Shown: in pieces, positions 1-8,112 of the stretch
Numbering within the stretch: the stretch's first letter is position 1
Layout of the letters: the number at the start of each line of letters is the position of its first letter
From: Luteimonas cucumeris
GTDB taxonomy: Bacteria > Pseudomonadota > Gammaproteobacteria > Xanthomonadales > Xanthomonadaceae
NCBI RefSeq assembly: GCF_007830035.1
Contig: NZ_VLKN01000001.1
Span: 558,001-622,000, forward strand
Direction: 5' to 3'
Length of the DNA: 64,000 nucleotides
The notes under the pieces: model-generated
Database searches by the model: none
Seen by the model: the letters and a program-made list of their open reading frames with translations, nothing else
Told to the model about the DNA's origin: nothing
Program-made: the position numbers and the translations under genes

Positions 1-1700
1 CCGTCGCCGCGCAGCGGCGCCAGCCGTTCGCGCAGGTTGCGTGGGGAATTTCTCGCCCACTGCGCAGGCAGCTGGAACGTCTCGGCCAACTTGCGGCTGC
101 GCTTGGCGACGTCGATCAGGCCGCGCTGGAAACGCGCATCGGCGATCGCCGCCATCGCGACCACGCAGTCCTCGTCGGTCTTGCCGCGCACGTCGGCGAT
201 GCCGTATTCGCTGACGTAGATGTCGCGCAGGTGGCGGGCGATGGTGGCGTGGCCGTAGTTCCAGCGGATGTTGGAAGCGGCCTTGCCGCGCTCGTCGCGG
301 CTGGCACGCAGCAGCAGCACCGAGCGCGCGTCGGGCAGCGCATGCGCCATCGCCACGAAGTTGTACTGGCCACCGACGCCGGACACGACGCGGCCATCGT
401 CGAGCGCGTCCGACACCGCCGCGCCGAGCGCGGTGGCCATCATGCAGGTGTTGAAGAAACGCGACTGCTGCCGCTGCAGGCGTTCCAGCGTCTCGTTGCC
501 GCCGTAAAGCTCGTTGACTTCGCTGACCCGGCGCATGCCGATGGCGCGGCGCGTGTCGTCGTCCATCCGGTACAGCCATTCGTAGAAATCCGGCGAGCCC
601 AGGTAGAAGGCGCCGTGCAGGAATTCGCCGTCGCGATCGAGCAGTTCCAGGTCGAGCACGCTGGCCTCGCCATCGACGATGCGCTTCATCAGCGCCTCGT
701 TCTCGACCACCTTGCGGCGGATCACTCCCGCCTGCACCAGGTGCTGGAAACCTTCATTGATCATTTCGCTGCAGCCGTACAGGCCCTGCGCGAAAGTATC
801 CAGGCCGCCGCTCACGAGTACGGCCGGATGCCGTTCGATGTCCGGATCCAGCGCCGCCAGTACCTTGCGATAGGTGGCATTGTCGGTGTGGCGCAACACC
901 AGCGCATGGCACAGTGCATCGGACAACGCGCCGATGCCGATCTGCAGCGTACCGCCGTCGCGCACCAGCGTGCTGGCGTAAAAGCCGATCGCGTATTCGA
1001 TGTCGCCCACCGGCTGTCGCGGCAGCGCGAACAGCTTCGGATACGGCGCCGGCGGTGCGACCACCATGTCGAAGAAACTGCTGTCGACCGCTGGCACGCC
1101 ATCCAGCCATGGCAGGCGCGGATCGATCTCGGCGATCAGCACCGGCCGCGGCAGGCCGCGCGCGACGATCGCGTCGATCGCATCGAAGGTCAGGTCGGTG
1201 TTGGACGACAACGAAAAACGCGTGCCTTCGTCGTTGCTGGCGACTTTCTGCACGATGCAGTTGAGGCCGCGGTCGGCCAATGCCTTCGCCACGTGCGTGT
1301 AGTTGAGGCTGGCGTAGCGGCGCTGCGCCTGGCGCGAGTTCATCAGCGCGCCGGACTGCACGTAGAACTCCTCGACCTCGATGTGCGTCGGCAACGCATC
1401 GCGCTTCTGCGCCTGCACGTAGCTGAGACGCGGGAAGTCTTCGCCATACAGGCGCGATACGAACGGGCCGATGAAACGCCGCTCCAGGTCGCTACTGCCG
1501 TCGGGCGGGTCCAGCGACAGCGCCGTGTACAGGTGCAGCGGCCGCGACGGATCGCCGACGACGCGTTCGTACAGCGCATTGAGCAGCCGGTGCGGCTTGC
1601 CGATGCCTAGAGGCGCGCCGACGTGCAGGGGACCGTCGATGCTGGCGAGCAGGGATTCGACCGCGTCGTCGAGCGAGGTGAACAGGGCGGGGGAGGCCAT
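1..1700 (-). CDS. Acetyl-CoA hydrolase/transferase family protein (3' end outside window)
   Basis: An open frame runs from an ATG at 1700 to the window edge (566 codons, no stop), so the C-terminus is missing. The protein begins MASPALFTSLDDAVES and contains GVGGQYNF near residue 440. This matches the GGxGGxxDF-type motif of class I CoA transferases/acetyl-CoA hydrolases of the C-terminal-domain family. Such enzymes move CoA between acetate or another short acid and an acyl-CoA, or hydrolyse acetyl-CoA. The true substrate cannot be read here. It is divergent from the blaI-like gene and shares the short region 1701-1784 with it, so the BlaI operators may also affect it. Family assignment is confident; specificity is not. 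Confidence 0.8.
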   Translation of the reverse strand, partial: MASPALFTSLDDAVESLLASIDGPLHVGAPLGIGKPHRLLNALYERVVGDPSRPLHLYTALSLDPPDGSSDLERRFIGPFVSRLYGEDFPRLSYVQAQKRDALPTHIEVEEFYVQSGALMNSRQAQRRYASLNYTHVAKALADRGLNCIVQKVASNDEGTRFSLSSNTDLTFDAIDAIVARGLPRPVLIAEIDPRLPWLDGVPAVDSSFFDMVVAPPAPYPKLFALPRQPVGDIEYAIGFYASTLVRDGGTLQIGIGALSDALCHALVLRHTDNATYRKVLAALDPDIERHPAVLVSGGLDTFAQGLYGCSEMINEGFQHLVQAGVIRRKVVENEALMKRIVDGEASVLDLELLDRDGEFLHGAFYLGSPDFYEWLYRMDDDTRRAIGMRRVSEVNELYGGNETLERLQRQQSRFFNTCMMATALGAAVSDALDDGRVVSGVGGQYNFVAMAHALPDARSVLLLRASRDERGKAASNIRWNYGHATIARHLRDIYVSEYGIADVRGKTDEDCVVAMAAIADARFQRGLIDVAKRSRKLAETFQLPAQWARNSPRNLRERLAPLRGD

Positions 1701-1732
1701 GACCCAGTATCGCACCGGCGCCTAAACGGGGC

Positions 1733-1760
1733 TTGACATGATCGTTTACGGGTGTAATCT
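1733..1760 (+). promoter_or_regulatory. Sigma70-type promoter of the blaI-M56 operon
   Basis: A perfect -35 hexamer TTGACA lies at 1733-1738 and a TAATCT -10 at 1755-1760, with a 16-bp spacer. The start codon of the repressor gene is 25 bp downstream of the -10. The -10 lies at the edge of the first operator palindrome and the second follows directly, so repressor binding should block RNA polymerase. The boxes are seen in the sequence; promoter activity is inferred. Confidence 0.6.
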
Positions 1761-1786
1761 CAAGAAAAATTACAGGCGTAAACGAT
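1741..1786. promoter_or_regulatory. Twin BlaI-type operators (two TTAC-N4-GTAA palindromes)
   Basis: Two 12-bp dyads of the form TTAC-N4-GTAA lie at 1746-1757 and 1770-1781, 24 bp apart centre to centre. Together they form a larger inverted repeat with 18-bp arms (1741-1758 and 1769-1786, two mismatched positions). BlaI/MecI repressors bind TACA/TGTA-cored dyads as dimers, often in pairs. The second site overlaps the start codon of the repressor gene, which suggests autorepression. Confidence 0.7.
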
Positions 1787-2153
1787 GCAGATCAGCGAGG
1801 CCGAATCCCTGGTGATGGACGTGCTCTGGCGCCAGCATCCACTGGCGGCCGAAGACGTGGTCGCAGCGCTGGCACGGACCCAGCATTGGCAGGAGGCCAC
1901 CATCAAGACCCTGCTCAACCGGCTGTTGAACAAGGGCGCGATCAAGGCCAGCAAGGAGGGCCGCCGCTACCTGTATGCGCCTGTGCTGAAACGCGAGGAC
2001 TGGGTGCTCGGCGAGAGCGAAGGCCTGCTGCAGCGCCTGTTCGATGGTCGCGTGGCGCCGCTGGTGGCGCATTTCAGCGAGCGCGGCAAGCTTTCCGCGG
2101 CCGATCTGGCCGAGCTCAAGCGATTGATTGCGGAGCTCGACGATGAACAGTGA
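1785..2153 (+). CDS. BlaI/MecI/CopY-family transcriptional repressor
   Basis: A 122-residue protein of the usual BlaI length. It has an N-terminal winged helix: MQISEAESLVMDVLW, then a recognition region around QEATIKTLLNRLLNKG and a wing at GRRYLYAPV. A C-terminal helical dimerisation tail ends in DLAELKRLIAELDDEQ. BlaI repressors are cleaved after a sensor protease of the BlaR1/MecR1 type is activated, which releases the operon. The next gene is such a sensor and overlaps this one by 11 bp, so the two are translationally coupled. Twin operators lie directly upstream. The inducer is unknown. No beta-lactamase is adjacent in this operon, so a general cell-envelope signal is as likely as a beta-lactam. 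Confidence 0.9.
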   Translation: MQISEAESLVMDVLWRQHPLAAEDVVAALARTQHWQEATIKTLLNRLLNKGAIKASKEGRRYLYAPVLKREDWVLGESEGLLQRLFDGRVAPLVAHFSERGKLSAADLAELKRLIAELDDEQ

Positions 2154-4119
2154 CGTGCTGCTTGGCTGGTTGCTGGAAGGGACGTTGGCGGTCACGGCCG
2201 CACTGCTGCTGGTGATGGCCTTGCGCCTGCCGTTGCGGCGGCTGTTCGGTGCGGGCGCGGCCTATGCGGTGTGGGCGTTGGTGCCGTTGTCATTGTTGGC
2301 GGTGTCGCTGCCGGCGCCGGTCGGGCAGGTCGTGACGCGCACGCTGTCCCCTGCGTCGGTCGATGTGCAGTTTGCGCAAGCATCGTCAGCGCCGATGCTG
2401 TCGTCGTCGTGGTGGGCGCTGCACGGGCCCGTGCTGCTCGTCGCGCTGTGGGCAGCAGGCGCCTTGCTCGTGGCATGCGTGTTCTGGCATCAGCAGCGCC
2501 GCTTCATCGCCAGCCTCGGCCGCACGCGCCGCGATGAAGCCGGCCTGCTGCGTGCCGATGTCGGCGCCAGTTGTCCGGCCGTGGTCGGCGCGTGGTCGCC
2601 GCGCATCGTGCTGCCCGACGATTTTGAGTCGCGCTATCCCGCGCACGAAGCCGAGCTGGTGCTCGCGCACGAGCGCGTGCACCTCGCCCGCCAGGACGTG
2701 CGCCTGAACCTGCTGGCCGTCGCGCTGCGCTGCGTGCACTGGTTCAACCCGCTGCTGCACTACGCCACGCGCGCCTACCGCCAGGACCAGGAACTCGCCT
2801 GCGATGCTGCCGTGCTCGCACGCCATCCCCATTCACGCCGCGCCTACGCCGACGCGATGCTGAAAACGCAGCTGGCCGTCCTTGGACTGCCGGTCGGCTG
2901 CCATTGGCAGTCCAGCCAATCATTGAGGGAGCGGATTCTCATGCTGAAAAAACCACAGCCGGCGCGCGGACGCATGCGCCTTGGCGCGATCACCATCGCC
3001 GCACTGCTGCTGGGCGCGAGTTATACGGTCTGGGCGCTGCAGCCGGAGCGTGATCAGGCGCCGGCCCGTCTGGGCACGATGTTCGAGGACGAAGTGCTGT
3101 ATGCGGATGTGGCGATGCGATCCGGCCCGGGCGAGCTATTCGTGCTCGATGGCGCCATGGGGCACGGCCCTTCAGGCGCCTCCCGGGCATTTTCGGGCAA
3201 GGATGGCGCACTGAGGATCGGTTTTGGAAAATCCCCGGAAGCGCCGGATACCTTGCTGCTGACGGCCAATGTGGCTGGCAGCAAAAGCGCGCCGGAGCTG
3301 CAATGGCGTCTGGAACTTGCCGACAAGCGTGTCGATGGCGGCAATGCCAGGATGACGCCGGGACAGTCGGTGACGCTTGCCATCGATGGTGCCAAACATG
3401 GGGCCGCCGCTTCCGCCACGGTCAGGATCATGCGATCCAGCGATGGCGTGCTGATGGGCGAGTTCGATGAGCCTCAACGGTTCAAGCGCGGAGACGACGG
3501 CATCTACATCGATGCGCATGGCGGCGGCGTCTGGGGCGCACAGTACAAGACCGCAGGCGAGGCGCAGGTGCTGGTGCAGATCTCCAAGCGCGGTGAAGTC
3601 GTAGCCACCAGGGTTGAGTCCTCGACTCCAGCCGGCGCCTTCAGCGACGAAGACGCGCGTGCATTCTTCAAGGGGGAGAGGTACTCGCCGTTGGTCGAAA
3701 ATGGTATTGCTGTGCCGGCTCGAATCCGTACCAGAATTACTTTCTCGCCGCCGAAGCCGGAGCGTACGGCCATTTCCACGAAAAAAACCGATACGGCACA
3801 AGCGACATCGCCGGCGCAGACCATCGAAGAATCCCGCAACCTCAATCCGCCGAAGTATCCAGGCGTGGCCCTGCAGAACAAGCTCGGCGGCATGGTGGTC
3901 CTGATCGTCGACGTCGCGGCGGATGGTCGGCCGACGGCGGTCAAGGTGGATCGCTCCGAGCCGGCCGGAGTCTTCGATGCCGCCGTGGTCGAGGCTGCAT
4001 GGAAATGGAAGTTCAAGCCGGAGATGAAGAATGGCAAGCCGGTGGCCGGGCGCGTGCGGGTGCCGGTGGAGTTCTCGCCGCATGGCGATCCGGCGCATGC
4101 CGGGGCGACGCAAGGCTGA
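2143..4119 (+). CDS. M56-family (BlaR1-like) membrane metallopeptidase with C-terminal TonB-like domain
   Basis: 658 residues from the ATG at 2143; a TTG 15 bp upstream in the same frame is less likely. The N-terminal part has several membrane helices followed by the zinc-protease motif HERVH (residues 176-180) and a downstream ELACDAAVL segment typical of M56 peptidases. A further membrane helix lies near residue 285. The periplasmic part ends not in a penicillin-binding domain, as in BlaR1, but in a TonB C-terminal-like fold (PKYPGVALQNKLGG, then AAWKWKFKP). The M56 domain would cleave the BlaI partner. The TonB-like domain could be the sensor or contact an outer-membrane protein. The fusion is seen in sequence; the sensing role is inferred. 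Confidence 0.85.
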   Translation: MNSDVLLGWLLEGTLAVTAALLLVMALRLPLRRLFGAGAAYAVWALVPLSLLAVSLPAPVGQVVTRTLSPASVDVQFAQASSAPMLSSSWWALHGPVLLVALWAAGALLVACVFWHQQRRFIASLGRTRRDEAGLLRADVGASCPAVVGAWSPRIVLPDDFESRYPAHEAELVLAHERVHLARQDVRLNLLAVALRCVHWFNPLLHYATRAYRQDQELACDAAVLARHPHSRRAYADAMLKTQLAVLGLPVGCHWQSSQSLRERILMLKKPQPARGRMRLGAITIAALLLGASYTVWALQPERDQAPARLGTMFEDEVLYADVAMRSGPGELFVLDGAMGHGPSGASRAFSGKDGALRIGFGKSPEAPDTLLLTANVAGSKSAPELQWRLELADKRVDGGNARMTPGQSVTLAIDGAKHGAAASATVRIMRSSDGVLMGEFDEPQRFKRGDDGIYIDAHGGGVWGAQYKTAGEAQVLVQISKRGEVVATRVESSTPAGAFSDEDARAFFKGERYSPLVENGIAVPARIRTRITFSPPKPERTAISTKKTDTAQATSPAQTIEESRNLNPPKYPGVALQNKLGGMVVLIVDVAADGRPTAVKVDRSEPAGVFDAAVVEAAWKWKFKPEMKNGKPVAGRVRVPVEFSPHGDPAHAGATQG

Positions 4120-4203
4120 CGGCGAGTGGTTCCGGCGGTTGGCGCGTCGGGCCCACGCCCCGACGCCGTTGGCGTCGTCGGTTGGTTTCGGCGGCCAGTC
4201 AAT

Positions 4204-4296
4204 GTAGGGCGCATTAGCCGCAGGCGTAATGCGCCGCAAGGTGTCATCCGGAATTCGCGACATTCGGCGCATTACGCCTACGGCTAATGCGCCTAC
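4204..4296. repeat. GTAG-type REP-like inverted repeat pair between convergent genes
   Basis: Two inverted copies of a GTAGGGCGCATTAGCC-type palindromic element face each other: GTAGGGCGCATTAGCCGC at the left end, GGCTAATGCGCCTAC at the right. The element fills the space between the stop codons of the converging M56 gene and modC. A close relative lies at 43964-44058. Such elements are thought to be spread by RAYT transposases and can act as bidirectional transcription stops. Confidence 0.75.
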
Positions 4297-4301
4297 GCGA
4301 C

Positions 4302-4922
4302 TCAATCGAGAACATGCACCGCATCGGTCAGGCGCCGTACTTCGGCGGGCACGTGGCTGACGTACACCATCGGCAAGGCGGTCTCGTCACGGACGCGCTG
4401 CAGGTAGGGAATCAGTTCCTCGCGGCGTGCCTGATCTAGCATCGACAGCGGTTCGTCGAGCAACAGGATCTGCGGTTGCGAGAGCAGGGCGCGGCCCAGT
4501 GCGATGCGCTGGGCTTCGCCGCCGGACAGGGCATGCGTGCGCCGCGACAGCAGCTTGTCGATGCCGAGCAGTTCGACGATCGTATCCAGCGCGAAACGCG
4601 GCTGCAGTTTCCGCTCGCCGCGCAGGCCGTAGAGCAGGTTGTGGCGCACGTCCAGGTGCGGGAACAGGCGCGCGTCCTGGAACACGTAGCCGATACGCCG
4701 CCGATGCGCGGGCAGGTCGATGCCATGCTCGCTGTCGAACAGCACGCGGCCGTCGATCTCGATCCGGCCGGCGCGAGGCCGGACCAGGCCGGCGATGGCG
4801 TTGAGCACGGTGGTCTTGCCCGCGCCCGAAGCGCCGACCAGCGCCACCACGCGCGCGTCGTCCTCGATCCGCACCTGGCGCTGGAAATCGCCACGCTGCA
4901 GGTCGATGGACAGGTGCAGCAT
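4302..4922 (-). CDS. modC: Molybdate ABC transporter ATP-binding protein (short form)
   Basis: A 206-residue ABC ATPase with Walker A (GASGAGKT, about residue 31), signature LSGGEAQRIALGRALL and Walker B ILLLDEPLSMLD. ModC powers import of molybdate through ModB. Typical ModC is about 350 residues with a C-terminal TOBE/Mop domain that binds oxyanion; this one stops right after the ATPase core, so that sensing domain is missing. It lies last in a modA-modB-modC run, separated from modB by 163 bp holding a 24-bp perfect inverted repeat. Assignment rests on the ATPase motifs plus the modA/modB context. Confidence 0.88.
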   Translation of the reverse strand: MLHLSIDLQRGDFQRQVRIEDDARVVALVGASGAGKTTVLNAIAGLVRPRAGRIEIDGRVLFDSEHGIDLPAHRRRIGYVFQDARLFPHLDVRHNLLYGLRGERKLQPRFALDTIVELLGIDKLLSRRTHALSGGEAQRIALGRALLSQPQILLLDEPLSMLDQARREELIPYLQRVRDETALPMVYVSHVPAEVRRLTDAVHVLD

Positions 4923-4958
4923 CAGGCGCCTCCCGGGTGGGGGTGCGGGGAAGGCTCA

Positions 4959-5019
4959 TGTGGGAGGGGCTTCAGCCCCGACATCTGCAAGGACAGTCGG
5001 GGCTGAAGCCCCTCCCACA
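4959..5019. repeat. Perfect 24-bp inverted repeat between modB and modC
   Basis: The arms 4959-4982 (TGTGGGAGGGGCTTCAGCCC and on) and 4996-5019 are exact reverse complements with a 13-nt loop. Elements with this GGGGCTTCAGCCCC core are common between genes in xanthomonads and pseudomonads. Inside the operon it would form a very stable hairpin in the mRNA and could lower modC expression relative to modB. Confidence 0.8.
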
Positions 5020-5085
5020 CAACCCCCTCCCGCAGGAATCCATCCTTCACAGGCGAGGACATGGCCATTGCGATGTTCGCAGTGC

Positions 5086-5778
5086 TCATGCGCGCAACTC
5101 CCGCCGCTGCCGCTGTACCAGCCATTCCGACAGCAGCACCGCGACAAACGAGATCGCGATCGCGACGATGGTCAGCCGCCAGATGCCGGCCTCGCCGCCG
5201 GGCACCTGCATCAGGCCGTAGATTGCCGACGACAGCGTCTGCGTTTCGCCGGGGATGTTGGAGACGAAAGTGATCGTCGCGCCGAACTCGCCCAGCGCCT
5301 TGGCGAAGGCGAGCACCGCGCCGGCGACGACGCCGGGCCAGGCCAACGGCAAAGTGATGCCGAAGAATACGCGCCAGCGGTCGGCGCCGAGCGTGGCCGC
5401 GGCTTGTTCCAGGCGCCGGTCGACCGCTTCAATCGACAGGCGGATCGCGCGCACCATCAACGGAAAACCCATGATCGCGCTGGCCAGCGCGGCGCCGGTC
5501 CAGCGAAACGCGAAGGTGAAGCCGAACTGTTCCAGCAACCAGCGGCCGACCGTGCCGTTGGCGCCCAGCAGGATCAGCAGCATGTAACCGGTCACCACCG
5601 GTGGCATCACGAGCGGCAGATGCAGCAGCGCATCCAGCAGCAGCTTGCCCGGGAATTGCCGGCGTGCCAGCAGCCAGCCCACTGCGATGCCCAGCGGCAG
5701 ACTGCCGAGCATGGCGGCCGTCGCCACTTTCAGGCTCAGCGCGATCGCGGTCAGTTCCTCAGGCGTGAATGCGAGCAT
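5086..5778 (-). CDS. modB: Molybdate ABC transporter permease
   Basis: A 230-residue integral membrane protein, the normal ModB size, with about five or six hydrophobic helices. It carries the EAA-type coupling loop (AAATLGADRWRVFFGITLPL) that contacts the ATPase, and a GEFGATITFVSNIPGETQTL stretch typical of ModB/CysT-like permeases. It forms the molybdate channel in the inner membrane. It starts 15 bp after the modA stop codon, so the two are co-transcribed. Confidence 0.93.
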   Translation of the reverse strand: MLAFTPEELTAIALSLKVATAAMLGSLPLGIAVGWLLARRQFPGKLLLDALLHLPLVMPPVVTGYMLLILLGANGTVGRWLLEQFGFTFAFRWTGAALASAIMGFPLMVRAIRLSIEAVDRRLEQAAATLGADRWRVFFGITLPLAWPGVVAGAVLAFAKALGEFGATITFVSNIPGETQTLSSAIYGLMQVPGGEAGIWRLTIVAIAISFVAVLLSEWLVQRQRRELRA

Positions 5779-5793
5779 GCGCGTGCGTTCGGC

Positions 5794-6624
5794 TCAGAGC
5801 ACGATGAAGCCGCGGCGACGGAAAATCGCCGCGGCGGCGGGTGTCGCCAGCCATGCCATGAAAGCGTCCGCGTGCGGATGCTGGCTCGCGGCCACGCGCG
5901 CCACCGGATACACGATGCGCGGGTGCGTGCTGGCCGGGAAAGTCGACAGCACGCGTACGCCCGGTTCGGCTCTGGCATCGCTGGCGTATACGACGCCCAG
6001 CGGGGCTTCTTCGCGCGCGACCAGCATCAGCGCCGCGCGCACGTTCTCGGCTTCGGCTACTTTCGCCCGCAGCGACGGCCAGACGCCGAGCGAGACGAAC
6101 GCCGCTTTCGCGTATTTGCCGGCCGGCACACTGGCGGCCAGCGCCAGCGCCAGGCGGCCATCGCCGAGCAGCGGACGCAGGTCGACGCCGCGTTCCAGCA
6201 GGAGTGTTTTTGCGGTGCTGGCCTTCGGCGCGATCAGCACCAGCGTGTTGCCGAGCAGGTCGCGACGGCTGTCGCCGTCGATCAGCTGCCGCTGCTGCAG
6301 GTAATCCATCCAGTCGAGGTCGGCCGACAGGAACACATCGGCCGGCGCGCCCTGTTCGATCTGTCGCGCCAGCGTCGAGCTGGCAGCGTACGACACGCGC
6401 ACCGGCTGTCCATGTGCGCGCTGGTAGGCCGCGGCCGCCTCATCCATTGATTCCTTGAGGCTGGCGGCGGCGAATATGGTGAGCGGCATGGGCACGCTTT
6501 GCGGTATTGCGGCAAGGACGATCGTTGCCAGGCACGACATCGCGATCGCGGCCAGGGCCTGCATCCAGCGGTTGTGGCGGCACGGCGTCGCCCGGGGGGG
6601 GAATGCAGGAATTGCGGGAATCAT
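5794..6624 (-). CDS. modA: Molybdate-binding periplasmic protein
   Basis: The solute-binding subunit that captures molybdate in the periplasm. After a hydrophobic export signal the mature part begins LTIFAAASLKESMDEA, the classic ModA start, followed by YAASSTLARQIEQGAPADVF. From the ATG at 6624 it has 276 residues. That start overlaps the stop of the upstream lipoprotein gene in an ATGA, which supports coupling, but puts 20 residues ahead of the signal. An ATG at 6564 (MQALAAIAMSC) would give a standard signal peptide and is the main alternative. Confidence 0.92.
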   Translation of the reverse strand: MIPAIPAFPPRATPCRHNRWMQALAAIAMSCLATIVLAAIPQSVPMPLTIFAAASLKESMDEAAAAYQRAHGQPVRVSYAASSTLARQIEQGAPADVFLSADLDWMDYLQQRQLIDGDSRRDLLGNTLVLIAPKASTAKTLLLERGVDLRPLLGDGRLALALAASVPAGKYAKAAFVSLGVWPSLRAKVAEAENVRAALMLVAREEAPLGVVYASDARAEPGVRVLSTFPASTHPRIVYPVARVAASQHPHADAFMAWLATPAAAAIFRRRGFIVL

Positions 6625-7172
6625 GGCGCGGCCACCACCGTGATCGATTCGACCTGGCGCACCCAGCGCGCGGGACGTGCATCGTCCAGTGCGATCAGTT
6701 GCAGTGGTCCGTCCTCATTCTCCAGCGGCCGGCCATTGCAGCGGTCGACCAGCAGCACGCGCCGTTGCCCGAAGTCCGGATCGAGTTCGGCCAGCGAATA
6801 CAGCACGCGGTGGCCATCGCGTGCCTGCACCAGCACGTATTGCGCCAGTTGAGTAGCACCCAGCATGTCCACTGGAAGGGCGCCGGCGGCGCGCAGCAGT
6901 GCCGACAGCGGCACGCCTTCGCATGACAATCCCGGCCCATGCGCCGAGGCTGTGACCACTTCGCGTGGCAGCGCGGCCCGTGTCGCCGCGTCCAGCGGCA
7001 CCACCCGCGGCGAAGCCAGTACAGACGGCGCCGCGGCGCGCAGGCGCGGATCGTGCGTGGTCCGTGGTGCGGGAGGCGTCGCCGTTGCGGATGGTGGCGG
7101 CTTCACCGCGCCGCTACTTGTACAGGCCGACAGGGCGAGGGCGAGCAGGGCGGGCGGCCAGGAGCGGGTCAT
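6621..7172 (-). CDS. Lipoprotein with partial molybdopterin-oxidoreductase-like (SUOX) fold
   Basis: 183 residues from the ATG at 7172, beginning MTRSWPPALLALALSAC, a signal peptide with a lipobox (LSAC), so it is probably anchored to a membrane facing the periplasm. The rest resembles the end of sulfite-oxidase-type Moco domains (EGVPLSALLRAAGAL, then GPLQLIALDDARPARWVRQV). The Cys-containing Moco-binding stretch of true enzymes is not evident, so it may be a non-catalytic relative. The coupling to modA (4-bp ATGA overlap) ties it to molybdenum metabolism. The fold match is moderate and the function is open. Confidence 0.7.
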   Translation of the reverse strand: MTRSWPPALLALALSACTSSGAVKPPPSATATPPAPRTTHDPRLRAAAPSVLASPRVVPLDAATRAALPREVVTASAHGPGLSCEGVPLSALLRAAGALPVDMLGATQLAQYVLVQARDGHRVLYSLAELDPDFGQRRVLLVDRCNGRPLENEDGPLQLIALDDARPARWVRQVESITVVAAP

Positions 7173-7234
7173 GCGCGCATGATGCCGGATCGTGCATTGC
7201 ACCGCCGTCGGACGCGCCATTTGCAAGGACATCT

Positions 7235-8098
7235 CTACAGTTGGTCGATCGGCGTCTTGAAATAACGCACGCCATTGCCCTCGGCCGGCGGCAGTGCGCC
7301 GGCGCGGATATTGGTCTGTACGGCTGGAATGATCAGCGCCGGCATCGACAAGGTCGCATCGCGTGCCTCGCGCATCGCCACGAACTGTACTTCGTCGATG
7401 CCACCGCCAACGTGGATATTGGCGCGCTTCTGTTCGCCGATGCTGGTTTCGCATGCGACCGGGCGACCACCGGGACCGTAGTCGTGGCAGACGAACACGC
7501 GCGTGTCGTCGGGCAATTCGAACAGTCGCTGGATCGACCGGAACAGTGTTTGCGCGCTGCCGCCGGGGAAATCGCAACGCGCAGTGCCGGCATCGGGCAT
7601 GAACAGAGAATCGCCGGTGAACAGCGCGTCGCCGATCAGGTAGGCGTTGCTGTCGCTGGTATGGCCGGGCACCGGGATCACCCGGGCCTGTAGCCCGCCG
7701 ATGGCGAAGGATTCGCCGGCGGCGAACAGATGATCGAATTGCGAGCCGTCGACCGGAAAACCATCGCCCAGGTTGAAGATCGGCCGGAAGGTCGCCTGCA
7801 CGATGCGGATGCCCTCGCCGATGGCGAGCGTGGCCTCAGGCAGCCGCTGCTTGAGCCAGCGCGCGGCGGACAGATGGTCGGCGTGCGCGTGCGTTTCCAG
7901 CAGCCAGCGCACGCGATAGCCGTGTTCGTGGACGTAGTCGAGCAGAGCCTGCACCGATGCGGTCGAAGTGCGGCCGGAGGCGGCTTCGTAATCGAGTACC
8001 GGATCGATCAATGCCGCCTCGCCGGTGGCCGGGTCGGCGACGACATAGCTCCAGGTGCCGGTGCCGGCGTGATGATGCGGATGCACGGTCGGCGCCAT
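7235..8098 (-). CDS. MBL-fold metallohydrolase, ETHE1/persulfide-dioxygenase-like
   Basis: 287 residues from the ATG at 8098. The metal-binding motif THAHADH is complete, and later ligands appear in PGHTSDSN, FTGDSLF and CHDYGPGG. The arrangement and the CHDYGPGGRPVACETSIGE segment resemble ETHE1-like sulfur dioxygenases and the bacterial Blh-type hydrolases that oxidise glutathione persulfide in sulfide detoxification. It ends about 60 bp before the lipoprotein start. Substrate is inferred from family only; a glyoxalase II-like role is the alternative. Confidence 0.82.
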   Translation of the reverse strand: MAPTVHPHHHAGTGTWSYVVADPATGEAALIDPVLDYEAASGRTSTASVQALLDYVHEHGYRVRWLLETHAHADHLSAARWLKQRLPEATLAIGEGIRIVQATFRPIFNLGDGFPVDGSQFDHLFAAGESFAIGGLQARVIPVPGHTSDSNAYLIGDALFTGDSLFMPDAGTARCDFPGGSAQTLFRSIQRLFELPDDTRVFVCHDYGPGGRPVACETSIGEQKRANIHVGGGIDEVQFVAMREARDATLSMPALIIPAVQTNIRAGALPPAEGNGVRYFKTPIDQL

Positions 8099-8112
8099 CA
8101 CGTTGGCCTGCC

